A stretch of 39,747 bases of DNA from Bdellovibrio sp. (GTDB taxonomy: Bacteria; Bdellovibrionota; Bacteriovoracia; Bacteriovoracales; Bacteriovoracaceae), in contig DZBG01000011.1 of assembly GCA_022729855.1 (NCBI GenBank), forward strand, positions 1 through 39,747. Direction: 5' to 3'. The notes beneath the pieces are model-generated. The model was not told the origin of the DNA. It did not search any database and saw only the letters and a program-made list of their open reading frames with translations. The position numbers were made by a program, and so were the translations under genes. Each line of letters starts with the position of its first letter. Positions within the stretch are counted from its first letter, which is position 1. Below, piece after piece: positions 29,712 to 38,118 of the stretch.

Positions 29712-31895
29712 TTACTCATTTACCACACTCGCAGGGGTTCGAGAACCCAGAGTTCTATTATAATTGTCTATGACCCCAAGGCCTCTGAAGACTCCATCAT
29801 TAAAGGGAACAGAGTAATTCCCACCTGCGGCAGTGGTAGCCTGAAGCTGTCCATTGATAAAGACGTTTTGAACACCAAAAAGACTTTTAATCTCATTGAT
29901 ATTATTGGCCTCTTTAAAAAACTTTGAGACAACATTTTTAAGAAGCGCCAGGGATGGTTTCCCATCACGAGCAAGATCAGATTTGAATTCGTAATATGAT
30001 TTCACAATCTTTTTCACACAAGAGTCTTTTCCGATTTGGAGACGGCGAAGCATCTTGGTGCGTTTGCTAGAATTGAGCCAATCATTTTTTCGTTTTGAAT
30101 TACAAGCATCGGCAATGGGGCCAATCACATTATTCTCTGGACTATAAAGCATATAATTCAGACCTGCTTTTTCAATACGAATATTGGTCGTCACTCTCAT
30201 TGGGCCTTTTAATTGTTCATTCTTGATGAAGTCCACATAGTTTGGAGTAAGAGTAGTAAATGATCCCACAACCCAGGCCACATCATTTTTATATTTACGG
30301 TCAATCCATCGGTCGGTTCGGGCCGCTTCGTAACTCACGGCCATGACCAGTGAGGCTTGCTCAGTAGAGTCAACCTTCATTACACTAGGTTTACTGGCCT
30401 GTGGATTAGTGGCTTCATATTCAAAAGTGATCTCGTTTGAATAATAGGCCATATTCTTTGTTCCCATTGGAAACTTAAAAATTTTATAGATAACGGCACC
30501 TAGAATTCGACTCAGAAAGTTTTGAACAACTTTCACATTTTGAGCATAGTTTCGGTAAAAAGTTTTTACTGTCCCATCTTTAATAATTCTTACTTGCTCA
30601 GTTTTTGTTTTAGAGAGTTTTCCCCAGATGAGAACACTGGCACGTTGACCTAAGGCCGATGATTCATTCTCATTGAGCTGACTTACATAAGGTTCAAGTA
30701 CATCAACTTTTGCGTAGCCTCGAAGAATCTTTTTAAATTCATCACCTTCACTATTTGAAGTGACGAGTGTTGGCATAATACTTTGTGGAAGAGAGAGTTG
30801 AAATTCCTTAGCAGAGCTAAACTCATACTGAAGATCATAACTTAAAATCGTAAGTTTTAAGAGTTTGAAAAAATCCAATTGAAGAGAAGCATTCACTCCA
30901 ACCATAGCACCTTTTGTTTGTTTCAGAGAAACTCGAAGGCGCTCTTTCTCGGCCATTGAGGCGGGATTTGATTGGACTGAGAGCTGACTTTTAAAATTTC
31001 CTTCAGCTAGGACTCCAATACTTCCACTCACTCCATAGATTGGAGGAGAGGTCACCTGGCCACCAGCTTTAATGGTCCATGCATCTTCTTGTTTGATGAT
31101 TTCATCGGCGCCAAGTCTCACCACTGCATTGGGTGAAAATCTAAGGAAGGGAAGAAAGAGTGCAGAAAAGTCTGATCTCAATCCTTCATCATATGAATTT
31201 GCATAATGATAAATGGTATAGATTCTTCTAAAAGTGATTCCTGCGAAGGCCCCAATATCAACGGCACTCATGCTAGTGGCACCAGCTTCAGTGAGTTTTT
31301 CTAAAAATGTAGAGGCGGCAATATCAATAGTGAAGGTATCTTGGATAAGCCAATTTGAACCAAAGAGATTAGGAGTCACTTGGCGATCGGCCCAAACTTG
31401 AACTGCTCCAAAGGGTTTCTGCCAACTGAATCCAGAAAAATTATCGACTCCAAGATTAAACTGACGGCGGATCATATCTAGCTGAGTCACTTCACCTAAA
31501 CCGATTTGTTGATGGCTGGCCTCAAGCTCTCTTCTAATCTGCTCATAGATAGGTGATTCCTCACCATCGTTAGGGAAGGGAGAAGTCCAATCCCCAAGGG
31601 ATTTAAGAGTCTTGCTACTTGTATTGCTGCTAGCAGAATTCGTTGATGTCACCCCTAATACGGCGCTTAAAACCTTAGATCTAGTGTCATCAAGGACCTC
31701 AGATTTCTCGGCAATCATACTTTTTTGAGCATTTGCAGAAATTAATGATTTAGAATTAACAGTTGTTGTCGATTTTTGTAGCAAGGCGGATTCAATTTCT
31801 GGCTTTAATTTGATATGAGTAAACTCACTTGCATTTGCATGAGATAAAAGGCCAAGCAATAAGAATACGCTAAGGGATAGGAAACTTCCATTCAT
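29712..31895 (-). CDS. Large exported protein of unknown function, 727 aa
   Basis: The ATG at 31895 is preceded by GAGG six bases upstream and gives a good signal peptide (hydrophobic to LLSHANA-SE); the ATG at 31940 would put 15 hydrophilic residues in front. After a Ser/Thr-rich linker (residues 40-95) the protein is strand-rich with many aromatic and Gly residues, consistent with an outer-membrane-associated or surface protein. It includes segments such as VSGSIGVLAEGNFKSQLSVQ and YDLQYEFSSAKEFQLSLPQS. A cysteine pair sits in IADACNSKRKN and GKDSCVKKI. No family recognised; probably lineage-specific. It is upstream of and likely co-transcribed with sua5. Confidence 0.72.
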   Translation of the reverse strand: MNGSFLSLSVFLLLGLLSHANASEFTHIKLKPEIESALLQKSTTTVNSKSLISANAQKSMIAEKSEVLDDTRSKVLSAVLGVTSTNSASSNTSSKTLKSLGDWTSPFPNDGEESPIYEQIRRELEASHQQIGLGEVTQLDMIRRQFNLGVDNFSGFSWQKPFGAVQVWADRQVTPNLFGSNWLIQDTFTIDIAASTFLEKLTEAGATSMSAVDIGAFAGITFRRIYTIYHYANSYDEGLRSDFSALFLPFLRFSPNAVVRLGADEIIKQEDAWTIKAGGQVTSPPIYGVSGSIGVLAEGNFKSQLSVQSNPASMAEKERLRVSLKQTKGAMVGVNASLQLDFFKLLKLTILSYDLQYEFSSAKEFQLSLPQSIMPTLVTSNSEGDEFKKILRGYAKVDVLEPYVSQLNENESSALGQRASVLIWGKLSKTKTEQVRIIKDGTVKTFYRNYAQNVKVVQNFLSRILGAVIYKIFKFPMGTKNMAYYSNEITFEYEATNPQASKPSVMKVDSTEQASLVMAVSYEAARTDRWIDRKYKNDVAWVVGSFTTLTPNYVDFIKNEQLKGPMRVTTNIRIEKAGLNYMLYSPENNVIGPIADACNSKRKNDWLNSSKRTKMLRRLQIGKDSCVKKIVKSYYEFKSDLARDGKPSLALLKNVVSKFFKEANNINEIKSLFGVQNVFINGQLQATTAAGGNYSVPFNDGVFRGLGVIDNYNRTLGSRTPASVVNE

Positions 31896-31924
31896 GGAAT
31901 ACCTCGAGTTTGAGACGCCGGTCC

Positions 31925-31950
31925 GTGCCGTTAGAATCAAAGATCGGCAC
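31925..31950. repeat. Short inverted repeat upstream of the 727-aa protein gene
   Basis: GTGCCG (31925-31930) and CGGCAC (31945-31950) flank a 14-base AT-rich segment in the 5' region of the minus-strand gene. It could be an operator or a leader hairpin; nothing else supports either. Confidence 0.3.
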
Positions 31951-32050
31951 TCTTAGTAAAAAAATTAATCGGCCTAAAATGGTAAGCCTCTGAAACTCCA
32001 CTGAGCTTTAGGTTTTTCAGCTGGTTACAGAGAGAAAAAAAGGGAAAAAA

Positions 32051-32311
32051 ATGTCGTTTGATTGGGATAAATTCAGAGCATTACTTGATGAAACTTATCA
32101 GTGGCCTGATTATTATGAGTTTAAGTTTATTGTCAAAGATGCTGATAAGAAGCAAGTATTAGACATTCTTGAGGATTTTCAGATTACTGAGCACCCTTCT
32201 AAAAAAGGGACTTATGTTTCGATCAATGCAAGAAAGCTTATACATAAAACGGATGAAATAATTGATATTTATATAAAGATGGCACCTCTGAAAGGAGTGA
32301 TGAGTCTTTAA
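32051..32311 (+). CDS. DUF493 (YbeD-like) family protein
   Basis: A compact 86-residue ferredoxin-like alpha/beta protein. The pattern WPDYYEFKFIVKD near the N-terminus, the middle HPSKKGTYVSINA strand and the C-terminal IIDIYIKMAPLKGVMSL match the DUF493 family. Members such as Escherichia coli YbeD resemble ACT-type regulatory domains; function is not established. A GGGA site precedes the ATG. Eleven bases upstream of gpsA and probably co-transcribed with it. Confidence 0.85.
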   Translation: MSFDWDKFRALLDETYQWPDYYEFKFIVKDADKKQVLDILEDFQITEHPSKKGTYVSINARKLIHKTDEIIDIYIKMAPLKGVMSL

Positions 32312-32322
32312 GGGAGACAGGG

Positions 32323-33354
32323 ATGAGTTTCAAAACAGCGCTAGTTTTAGGTGGAGGGGCATTTGGTACTTCTATCGCATTTGACTTGGCCCAAAATTTT
32401 GAAAAAGTAATTATCAAAGTCAGATCTCTTGATATCTATGAACAGATGAAATCCGGTGAGAATACTGTTTATCTCCCTGGACAAAAAATTCCTAAAAATA
32501 TTGTTCCCGCCTTTACATGGGATGAAGTTGAAAAAGAAAAATCAGGTAAGATTGAACTTCTTGTCTCAGGTCTTCCGACTTCGGCCATTGATTCTTTTTG
32601 CCAAGAACATCTCGCTCAACTTGAGGGATATCTTCAAACCGGCGTGCCTTTTGTTTCTTTGGCCAAAGGTATTGATCACGAAACATTAAAATTTTCAGAT
32701 GATATGTTTGAAACGTATTTTCTAAAATATAGAAGCCAATTGATGTATCTCTCAGGCCCATCGTTTGCCAAAGAAATTTTAGATAAGCAAATTACACTCG
32801 TCTCACTCGCTGGCTGTGATAGAGAAAAATTAATGACGGCTGCAGAAATGCTTTCAACTGATTTTTTTAAGGCCATGCCAACTACTGATATCAAAGGAGT
32901 TCTTCTTGGAGGAGCTCTGAAAAACGTGATCGCTATTGCAGGCGGGATTATGGAGGGCCTCGGCTATAACCATAATACTCGTGCCGCCCTTATCACTCGA
33001 GGAATTGTAGAAATGTTGAGATTTGGGCATGTCTTTGGGGCAAGACCTGAGACATTTTATGGGCCAAGTGGAATGGGGGATTTTATTCTCACGACCACAG
33101 GAGAGCTCTCACGTAATAAATCTTTTGGGATTGAAATCGCTAAAGGGCGATCACCTGAGGAGATAATTGCGTCTCAGAGATCAGTGGTTGAAGGATACAA
33201 AACAACGAAAGCTGCTTTTAGGATTGCCGAAAAATATAAGATTCGTGCTTTGATTTTTAGTGGTCTGTATATGGTTCTGTATGAAAAGCTTGACCCTAAA
33301 GCAGTTCTGCAGGAGCTGATGAAGCTCCCGCCGAAATTTGATGATGAAGGCTAG
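32323..33354 (+). CDS. gpsA: Glycerol-3-phosphate dehydrogenase [NAD(P)+]
   Basis: Reduces dihydroxyacetone phosphate to sn-glycerol-3-phosphate for phospholipid synthesis. Rossmann motif LGGGAFGTSIA at 9-19; LSGPSFAKEI; the catalytic-Lys helix GALKNVIAIAGGIMEGLG; and FYGPSGMGDFILTTTGELSRN with substrate-binding residues before VVEGYKTTKAAF. Length 343 is typical. GGGAGACAGG precedes the ATG. Its TAG overlaps the stop of the convergent dsbD-like gene in a shared CTAG. Confidence 0.96.
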   Translation: MSFKTALVLGGGAFGTSIAFDLAQNFEKVIIKVRSLDIYEQMKSGENTVYLPGQKIPKNIVPAFTWDEVEKEKSGKIELLVSGLPTSAIDSFCQEHLAQLEGYLQTGVPFVSLAKGIDHETLKFSDDMFETYFLKYRSQLMYLSGPSFAKEILDKQITLVSLAGCDREKLMTAAEMLSTDFFKAMPTTDIKGVLLGGALKNVIAIAGGIMEGLGYNHNTRAALITRGIVEMLRFGHVFGARPETFYGPSGMGDFILTTTGELSRNKSFGIEIAKGRSPEEIIASQRSVVEGYKTTKAAFRIAEKYKIRALIFSGLYMVLYEKLDPKAVLQELMKLPPKFDDEG

Positions 33355-35498
33355 TTTAAATTCGATTCAATCTTTTTGATATTAATCGTTTCACCAAGTG
33401 GGATGATTGTTCCATCTGGCTTCTGAATAAAATAAGCGGGAACTCCTACGATCTTATATTTCTGAAGGAAGCGAGTGATATTATCATCTCTTCTTGTCCA
33501 GTCAGCTCTGACTAAAGTTAAGTTTTTATCTTTAGTTAATTTTTCAAAATCAGAAGTTTCAAGAACCAATTTTTTATTCACCTTACAAGTAAGACACCAC
33601 TCTGCTGTGAAATCGATAAAAACCCATTTGCCTTCATTTTTTAAATCCTGAAGTTTACTCTCACTCCATGGGGCCCAAAGAGATTTTGTCGTTGTTGCGA
33701 TAGCAGAGTCAAGAGGCTTGAGTTCTAAATTTTTAAGATTTGTTCCAATTAAATAAAAAGGAAGAATGGCCACAAGCCCTGCTAGATACCATTTTTGAGA
33801 AATCTTTTTATAAAAGAAGATCGCAAAGAAAATGGTGGCAAAGATTAAATGTATTTTCCAATTAAGAGAGCTCATATCTACAAGGCTTTGAAAAACATCA
33901 TAAAGCCAAATAACTGTGGCCACCAAAGAAAGACCCAAGAAGTATTTCAACTTCTCCATCCACATACCAGGCTTTGGAAGAACTTTTAGCATACTTGGAA
34001 AAGCAGCCGTCATAATAAAAGGGAAAGCGAGACCAAGACCCACAAAAAGAAAGATGGCAAAAATCATCGACGTGCTTGTTGTAAAAGCAAAAGTCAGGGC
34101 CGTGCCTAAAAAAGGAGCTGAACAAGGAGTTGAGAGAATTGTAGTTAAGATTCCAGAAAAGAAATCTCCTGAAAATCCTGTCTCAATTTGTTTTGATCCA
34201 AGGCTTCGTCCACCAGGAGTCACAAATTCAAAAAGACCAAAAAGATTTAAGCTCATCACAAATAAAATAAGCATCATGGCAAGAATGAAAGTAGGAGACT
34301 GTAATTGAAATCCCCATCCGACTTGTTCTCCAGTGGCCTTCACTCCAGCAACAACAAGACCGAGTCCCATAAAAGTTGAAAGCACGCCTAGAGTGTAAGC
34401 AAAATTATGTTTAAGAAGAGCAGAGCGTGGAAGATTTTGGTGTTTGATAAGCCCAAATAATTTAATACTTATAACAGGAAGCACACAAGGCATGAGGTTT
34501 AAAATAAGCCCGCCTAAAAAAGCGAGGGCCGCAAAATAGAAAAATGATTCAGTGATTTCATTTTCTGCACTTTCAATACTCCCACTAACCATTCCATCAA
34601 ATTTATCAAGACCTTGGTAAAACTTATCAAGGATAGGTGTGGCCGGTGAGAAATTATCGACTCGTAGTTTGATGACACTAATTTTATGATTCACAGGAGA
34701 GTTGTAGAGAAACTCAAGATCATAAGGTGTTGCAAATTTTCCATCTGTAGGAAGGGGGACTACTGGTTCTTGATATTCTCCGTCCCATTCAATGGCCAAT
34801 TTCCCATGAAGAGTTTCGGTCTTTTTATCGTAGTAAAGATTTTCTCTTTTGTAACCAAAAGGGATTTTCGGAAAGGGAGTGAGCCAATTGAGATGAGTCT
34901 CAAGTTTAGGATTCTTTATTCCCTTGAGAGAGTAATGGAGATCAAGAGTTGAATTATCTTTATTGATAGTTAAATAATATTCAAGATTCTCAGGAGATTT
35001 TTCAGCTTTTGGAAGTTGATCAAAAGCCGTCTTTAAATCTGATTCACTAAAAGCTTTAGCTGGTTTTGTTGATGTGAAGCTTCCATCTTCAAGTTTAAGA
35101 TTAACCACACCTTCACCAGGAATACAGATATCCTTACAGATGAGAAAATTTGCTTTCACATCTAAGTTCTTTCCCATGGCCGATTTGGGAATTTCAAAAA
35201 AGAAATGCTGAACGCCGATATAACCGATGGTTAAAATATCTCCAGCTTCAATATGTTTTTCTGGGATTGGCCATTCAAGAGGAGTCAGCTCTTCTGAGAA
35301 TTTAAATTGAGAAGCAATTCCTGAGTCTCCGGGATTTTTCCAATAGGTATGCCAACCCTTATCGTGATTAATGGTCACAACAAGATGGTGCTTGTCTCCG
35401 ATTTTTAAAACTTGTGCGGAAGTTGTTTCATTCTTTGCATTTTGCGCCCAAGTTGAAAAAGAGAGAAGGACAAGTAATAGAGAAAGTACGTATTTCAT
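33351..35498 (-). CDS. Thiol:disulfide interchange protein, DsbD/ScsB type
   Basis: Moves electrons from cytosolic thioredoxin across the inner membrane to periplasmic thiols. Signal peptide (TWAQ), an N-terminal periplasmic domain with C121 and C125 in ICKDICIPGE (the ScsB-like form of the alpha domain), a central eight-span DsbD beta domain with LNLMPCVLP and STPCSAPFLG, and a C-terminal thioredoxin gamma domain with WCLTC at 634-638. All three redox pairs are present. Length 715 exceeds classical DsbD (about 565) because of the longer N-terminal domain, as in ScsB-type proteins. An AAGGTG site precedes the ATG. Confidence 0.9.
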   Translation of the reverse strand: MKYVLSLLLVLLSFSTWAQNAKNETTSAQVLKIGDKHHLVVTINHDKGWHTYWKNPGDSGIASQFKFSEELTPLEWPIPEKHIEAGDILTIGYIGVQHFFFEIPKSAMGKNLDVKANFLICKDICIPGEGVVNLKLEDGSFTSTKPAKAFSESDLKTAFDQLPKAEKSPENLEYYLTINKDNSTLDLHYSLKGIKNPKLETHLNWLTPFPKIPFGYKRENLYYDKKTETLHGKLAIEWDGEYQEPVVPLPTDGKFATPYDLEFLYNSPVNHKISVIKLRVDNFSPATPILDKFYQGLDKFDGMVSGSIESAENEITESFFYFAALAFLGGLILNLMPCVLPVISIKLFGLIKHQNLPRSALLKHNFAYTLGVLSTFMGLGLVVAGVKATGEQVGWGFQLQSPTFILAMMLILFVMSLNLFGLFEFVTPGGRSLGSKQIETGFSGDFFSGILTTILSTPCSAPFLGTALTFAFTTSTSMIFAIFLFVGLGLAFPFIMTAAFPSMLKVLPKPGMWMEKLKYFLGLSLVATVIWLYDVFQSLVDMSSLNWKIHLIFATIFFAIFFYKKISQKWYLAGLVAILPFYLIGTNLKNLELKPLDSAIATTTKSLWAPWSESKLQDLKNEGKWVFIDFTAEWCLTCKVNKKLVLETSDFEKLTKDKNLTLVRADWTRRDDNITRFLQKYKIVGVPAYFIQKPDGTIIPLGETINIKKIESNLN

Positions 35499-35626
35499 AA
35501 TTCACCTTAGTGAGATTCATATTCATGTTATTTCAAAAAATTATATGTCGTCCTGACTCAGTCGTCGAGTCACATAACGTATCGTAGCAAAATGCACAAA
35601 AACAGAGTCAGTTTATAGTCATTTCT

Positions 35627-35655
35627 TTGTCAATTTTGTCCCTGAGGATTATACT
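35627..35655 (+). promoter_or_regulatory. Leaderless-type promoter for the BtuF-like gene
   Basis: TTGTCA (35627-35632), 17-nt spacer, TATACT (35650-35655), then seven bases to the ATG at 35663. The predicted transcription start falls on the start codon. Confidence 0.6.
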
Positions 35656-35662
35656 GAAGACT

Positions 35663-36439
35663 ATGGGCCAATATCCTCAACGAATCATATGTTTAACCGA
35701 AGAATCCGTGGAAACTCTTTTTCTATTGGGGAAGTCAGAACTCATCGTGGGTGTGTCTCACTATGTAGAGCGTCCAGTGGAAGCCAAATCGCTTCCTAAG
35801 GTTTCTCATTTTATCTCAGGACAAATTAATAAGATAATTGACCTCAAGCCTGATCTCATTCTGGGTTTTTCCGATATTCAAAAAGATCTGGCCAGAGACC
35901 TTATAGGACGTGGCCAAAATGTTTTTGTGACAAATCAGAGAAGTTTTGAAGATATTTTTAATTATATTTTAATGCTCGCCCGTTTAGTGGGAGCTGAAGA
36001 GAAGGGTAAAGACTTAGTGGCTTCTTATAAGCTCAAATTAGAGCAATTTAAGCTTAAAGCAATGAGAAGAGCCACAAGACCCAAGGTTTACTTTGAAGAG
36101 TGGGATGAGCCTAAAATATCGGCCATTCAGTGGGTGAATGAATTGATTCTAGCGGTGGGTGGTGAACCATTATTCGGTGAGCATCAAGGTGTGACGGCCA
36201 GTGAGCGCTTTGTCTCTGATGAAGAAGTGATCAGCCGTAATCCAGATATTATTTTTGGTTGTTGGTGTGGAAAGAAAGTCAAACTTGAGCAGTTCTATCA
36301 ACGAGAAGGTTGGGATAAAATTTCTGCCATTAAAAACAAAAAAGTAATTGAGCTACCTCCTGAGGTATTCTTACAACCAGGACCTGCACTTTTTGAAGCA
36401 GGACTGGACCAAATGTCCGAGGCCCTTGACTTGATTTAA
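35663..36439 (+). CDS. BtuF-like metal/cobalamin-binding protein without signal peptide
   Basis: Cluster A-II substrate-binding fold as in BtuF and iron-siderophore receptors: opening RIICLTEESVETLFLLGKSELIVGVSHY, then INKIIDLKPDLILGFSDIQ, a long connecting helix, and NPDIIFGCWCGKK. Family members are normally periplasmic, but from the ATG at 35663 (MGQYPQRIICL) there is no signal sequence or lipobox. Extending to a TTG at 35627 gives no convincing one and would overlap the -35. No transporter permease or ATPase is adjacent. A cytosolic cobalamin- or metal-binding role is therefore possible, unless a start outside the visible signals is used. Confidence 0.75.
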   Translation: MGQYPQRIICLTEESVETLFLLGKSELIVGVSHYVERPVEAKSLPKVSHFISGQINKIIDLKPDLILGFSDIQKDLARDLIGRGQNVFVTNQRSFEDIFNYILMLARLVGAEEKGKDLVASYKLKLEQFKLKAMRRATRPKVYFEEWDEPKISAIQWVNELILAVGGEPLFGEHQGVTASERFVSDEEVISRNPDIIFGCWCGKKVKLEQFYQREGWDKISAIKNKKVIELPPEVFLQPGPALFEAGLDQMSEALDLI

Positions 36440-36453
36440 TCAGGAGCTATATT
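36426..36453 (+). promoter_or_regulatory. Leaderless-type promoter for the Hsp20-like gene
   Basis: TTGACT (36426-36431), 16-nt spacer, TATATT (36448-36453), then seven bases to the ATG at 36461. The -35 lies in the last codons of the BtuF-like gene. Confidence 0.55.
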
Positions 36454-36460
36454 AAAAAAT

Positions 36461-37024
36461 ATGAAAACGACTCTCTCAGTGATGAGTTTAGTCCTCATCC
36501 TCCATTCATTTCCTAGTTTTGCTCAGAATCAAGATGCCGATCGTATGAGGCGGCGAATGCAACTTCGTGAAGAGGCGCACCGACGGATGCGAGAAAAAGT
36601 TCTTAAGGGTCGTGGCGGGGATGATCTCTTTGAAGATTTAGAGAAAATGTTTAATGATATGGTCAACGATTCTTCAAGCTCATTTCAGCCGAGAGAAGAA
36701 TTTGCTCTCACCTCAGATAGTTTTTCAAGCAATTGGGTAAGTGATGATAAAACTAAGACCCTCATCCTCACACCAAAAGATAAATCAGTAGAGCTTGATA
36801 TAAATGTAAAAGATCAAGTGATCACAATTAGATCTAAGCAGAAGTCCAAAGATCAAAATACATATTCTGAATCTTCGAGTACATCAATTTTCCCAGTTCC
36901 TGTTGAGTGTGATGGCGGGAAAGTTCAGATGAAAAGTGTGGACAATAGCATCCACTTGGTTTTTCCATTGAAAGGGAATAACCGCCAACCATTAAAACCT
37001 TCAGCAGGTGATGTGGAAATTTAG
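36461..37024 (+). CDS. Exported Hsp20/alpha-crystallin-like protein
   Basis: A signal peptide (residues 1-21, SFAQ) is followed by a very basic Arg/Met helix (RMRRRMQLREEAHRRMREK), a Ser-rich linker and a C-terminal beta domain. The latter follows the alpha-crystallin pattern: KSVELDINVKDQVITIRSKQ, a loop, SIFPVPVECDGGKVQMKSVDNSIHLVFPLK. The strand order and the 'vDg/kaxxxnGxLxIxxPk'-like ending are those of small heat-shock proteins, which are normally cytosolic. Export would make it a periplasmic holdase (inference). It is probably transcribed from its own promoter and ends in a four-base convergent overlap with the next gene. Confidence 0.65.
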   Translation: MKTTLSVMSLVLILHSFPSFAQNQDADRMRRRMQLREEAHRRMREKVLKGRGGDDLFEDLEKMFNDMVNDSSSSFQPREEFALTSDSFSSNWVSDDKTKTLILTPKDKSVELDINVKDQVITIRSKQKSKDQNTYSESSSTSIFPVPVECDGGKVQMKSVDNSIHLVFPLKGNNRQPLKPSAGDVEI

Positions 37025-37764
37025 TTTTTCATTGATTTGAGCATATGCTCAGTTTGAGAACGGAAATTTCCAATCATTGTATTATCTGTTCGTGCAAACG
37101 GTGGATAATTAAAATACGAGTTTGCTTTTGGTAAATCAAATCCGGCCATGATTGTTGCAATAATAAGAGTCTTACCATTAGCTAGCTCTTTCGTATAAAT
37201 CACTGAATAGTTCTGATACATGAGCTGCGAGAAATTAGTCATATTAAGAGTCATGAATGATTCTCTACCAGTTCCAGCAAAGCCAGCGGCTTGAGAAGTA
37301 AAATAAGATCTAACAGCAGCTGAGGGAGTCGTTTCTTTAAGTTCAAGAGTAAAGCTTACTTTGAATGGAAGACCGTAAGCTTTTACTTTATTTGTCACAT
37401 CAAAAACATTTGAACTCTTCTGTGTTGTTGATACTGATCTCAGCATATCTTTTACCATCTTCGCAGTGGCCAAGTTTTTTACTGAAAAATCATTCATGGG
37501 ACGATTTGAAATCATTGCCGTTTTTGCGTTGATCATTTGTAATTTAGAAGGATTAAGTTTATTCACACGGACTAGATCAGTGATGCTAATTTCTGTTGAT
37601 CTAAATTGATCCGGACTTTGCCACTCAATTGCAATTTGATCTTCACCTCTCTCTAAAAGTGTTTGATCAACTCTAAAATCCACATCTTTTTCCTCAAGTG
37701 CTAAAGCATTAAAGGCGAATGCGAGTGTCGTTAGAATGACAAGAGTCGTTTTTGTAAAGTTCAT
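37021..37764 (-). CDS. Exported protein of unknown function, 247 aa
   Basis: Signal peptide with NALA-LE cleavage (residues 1-22), then a domain with LLERGEDQIAIEWQSPDQFRS, a helical centre, a strand-rich region (PFKVSFTLELKE) and LIIATIMAGFDLPKANSYF. There are no cysteines in the mature part. I do not recognise the family; it may be one of the uncharacterised periplasmic proteins common in this lineage. A GGGA site lies six bases before the ATG. Convergent with the Hsp20-like gene, their stop codons overlapping by four bases. Confidence 0.72.
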   Translation of the reverse strand: MNFTKTTLVILTTLAFAFNALALEEKDVDFRVDQTLLERGEDQIAIEWQSPDQFRSTEISITDLVRVNKLNPSKLQMINAKTAMISNRPMNDFSVKNLATAKMVKDMLRSVSTTQKSSNVFDVTNKVKAYGLPFKVSFTLELKETTPSAAVRSYFTSQAAGFAGTGRESFMTLNMTNFSQLMYQNYSVIYTKELANGKTLIIATIMAGFDLPKANSYFNYPPFARTDNTMIGNFRSQTEHMLKSMKN

Positions 37765-37905
37765 ATTAATTCCCTGAAAGTTAGATATGGCCCATCCTAA
37801 TCCCAGTTAGTTGAAATTGCATTAGACATTGACTTAGACAGGTACTTTTTACAAATACTTAACTCATTGAAACCTGATCAAATAAAAACGGAAAGTTTTT
37901 CCTCA

Positions 37906-37914
37906 TGATATAAT
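37906..37914 (+). promoter_or_regulatory. Extended -10 promoter upstream of the small lipoprotein gene
   Basis: TGATATAAT is a perfect TATAAT (37909-37914) with the upstream TG of an extended -10; no -35 is evident. It leaves a leader of about 40 nt before the ATG at 37963. Confidence 0.55.
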
Positions 37915-37962
37915 AAAAATGACCGAAGAGTAGATATGGATATTAACCCTGAGGGGGGCCCG

Positions 37963-38118
37963 ATGAAAAAAACTTTTGTAATGTTCTTTCTTTTAGGTCT
38001 GATGGTTAGCTGTGCTTCTCAACAGGAGCGTTCAGTTTCATCAATTGATGAAGCAGATGAGCCTGTACAACAGAGACATGTGCATCCAACTTTTGAGCCT
38101 CGTGCTTCATTCCGCTAG
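37963..38118 (+). CDS. Small predicted lipoprotein, 51 aa
   Basis: Starts MKKTFVMFFLLGLMVSC with a lipobox (LMVSC, Cys17), so a short acidic lipid-anchored peptide of about 35 residues remains. The ATG at 37963 is preferred over the in-frame ATG at 37936 because the former has a GAGGGGGG purine tract just upstream and starts the signal sequence properly. No family recognised. Its TAG overlaps the rsgA stop in a shared CTAG. Confidence 0.65.
   Translation: MKKTFVMFFLLGLMVSCASQQERSVSSIDEADEPVQQRHVHPTFEPRASFR

Noticed and set aside
33916-34308. 130-codon plus-strand basic ORF
   Set aside because: Antisense to the membrane domain of the DsbD-like protein, no start signals; its basic character mirrors hydrophobic codons opposite.
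37919-37933. Four-codon uORF right after the TATAAT at 37909
   Set aside because: Too short to judge; the ATG is only four bases after the -10, closer than a usual start site.
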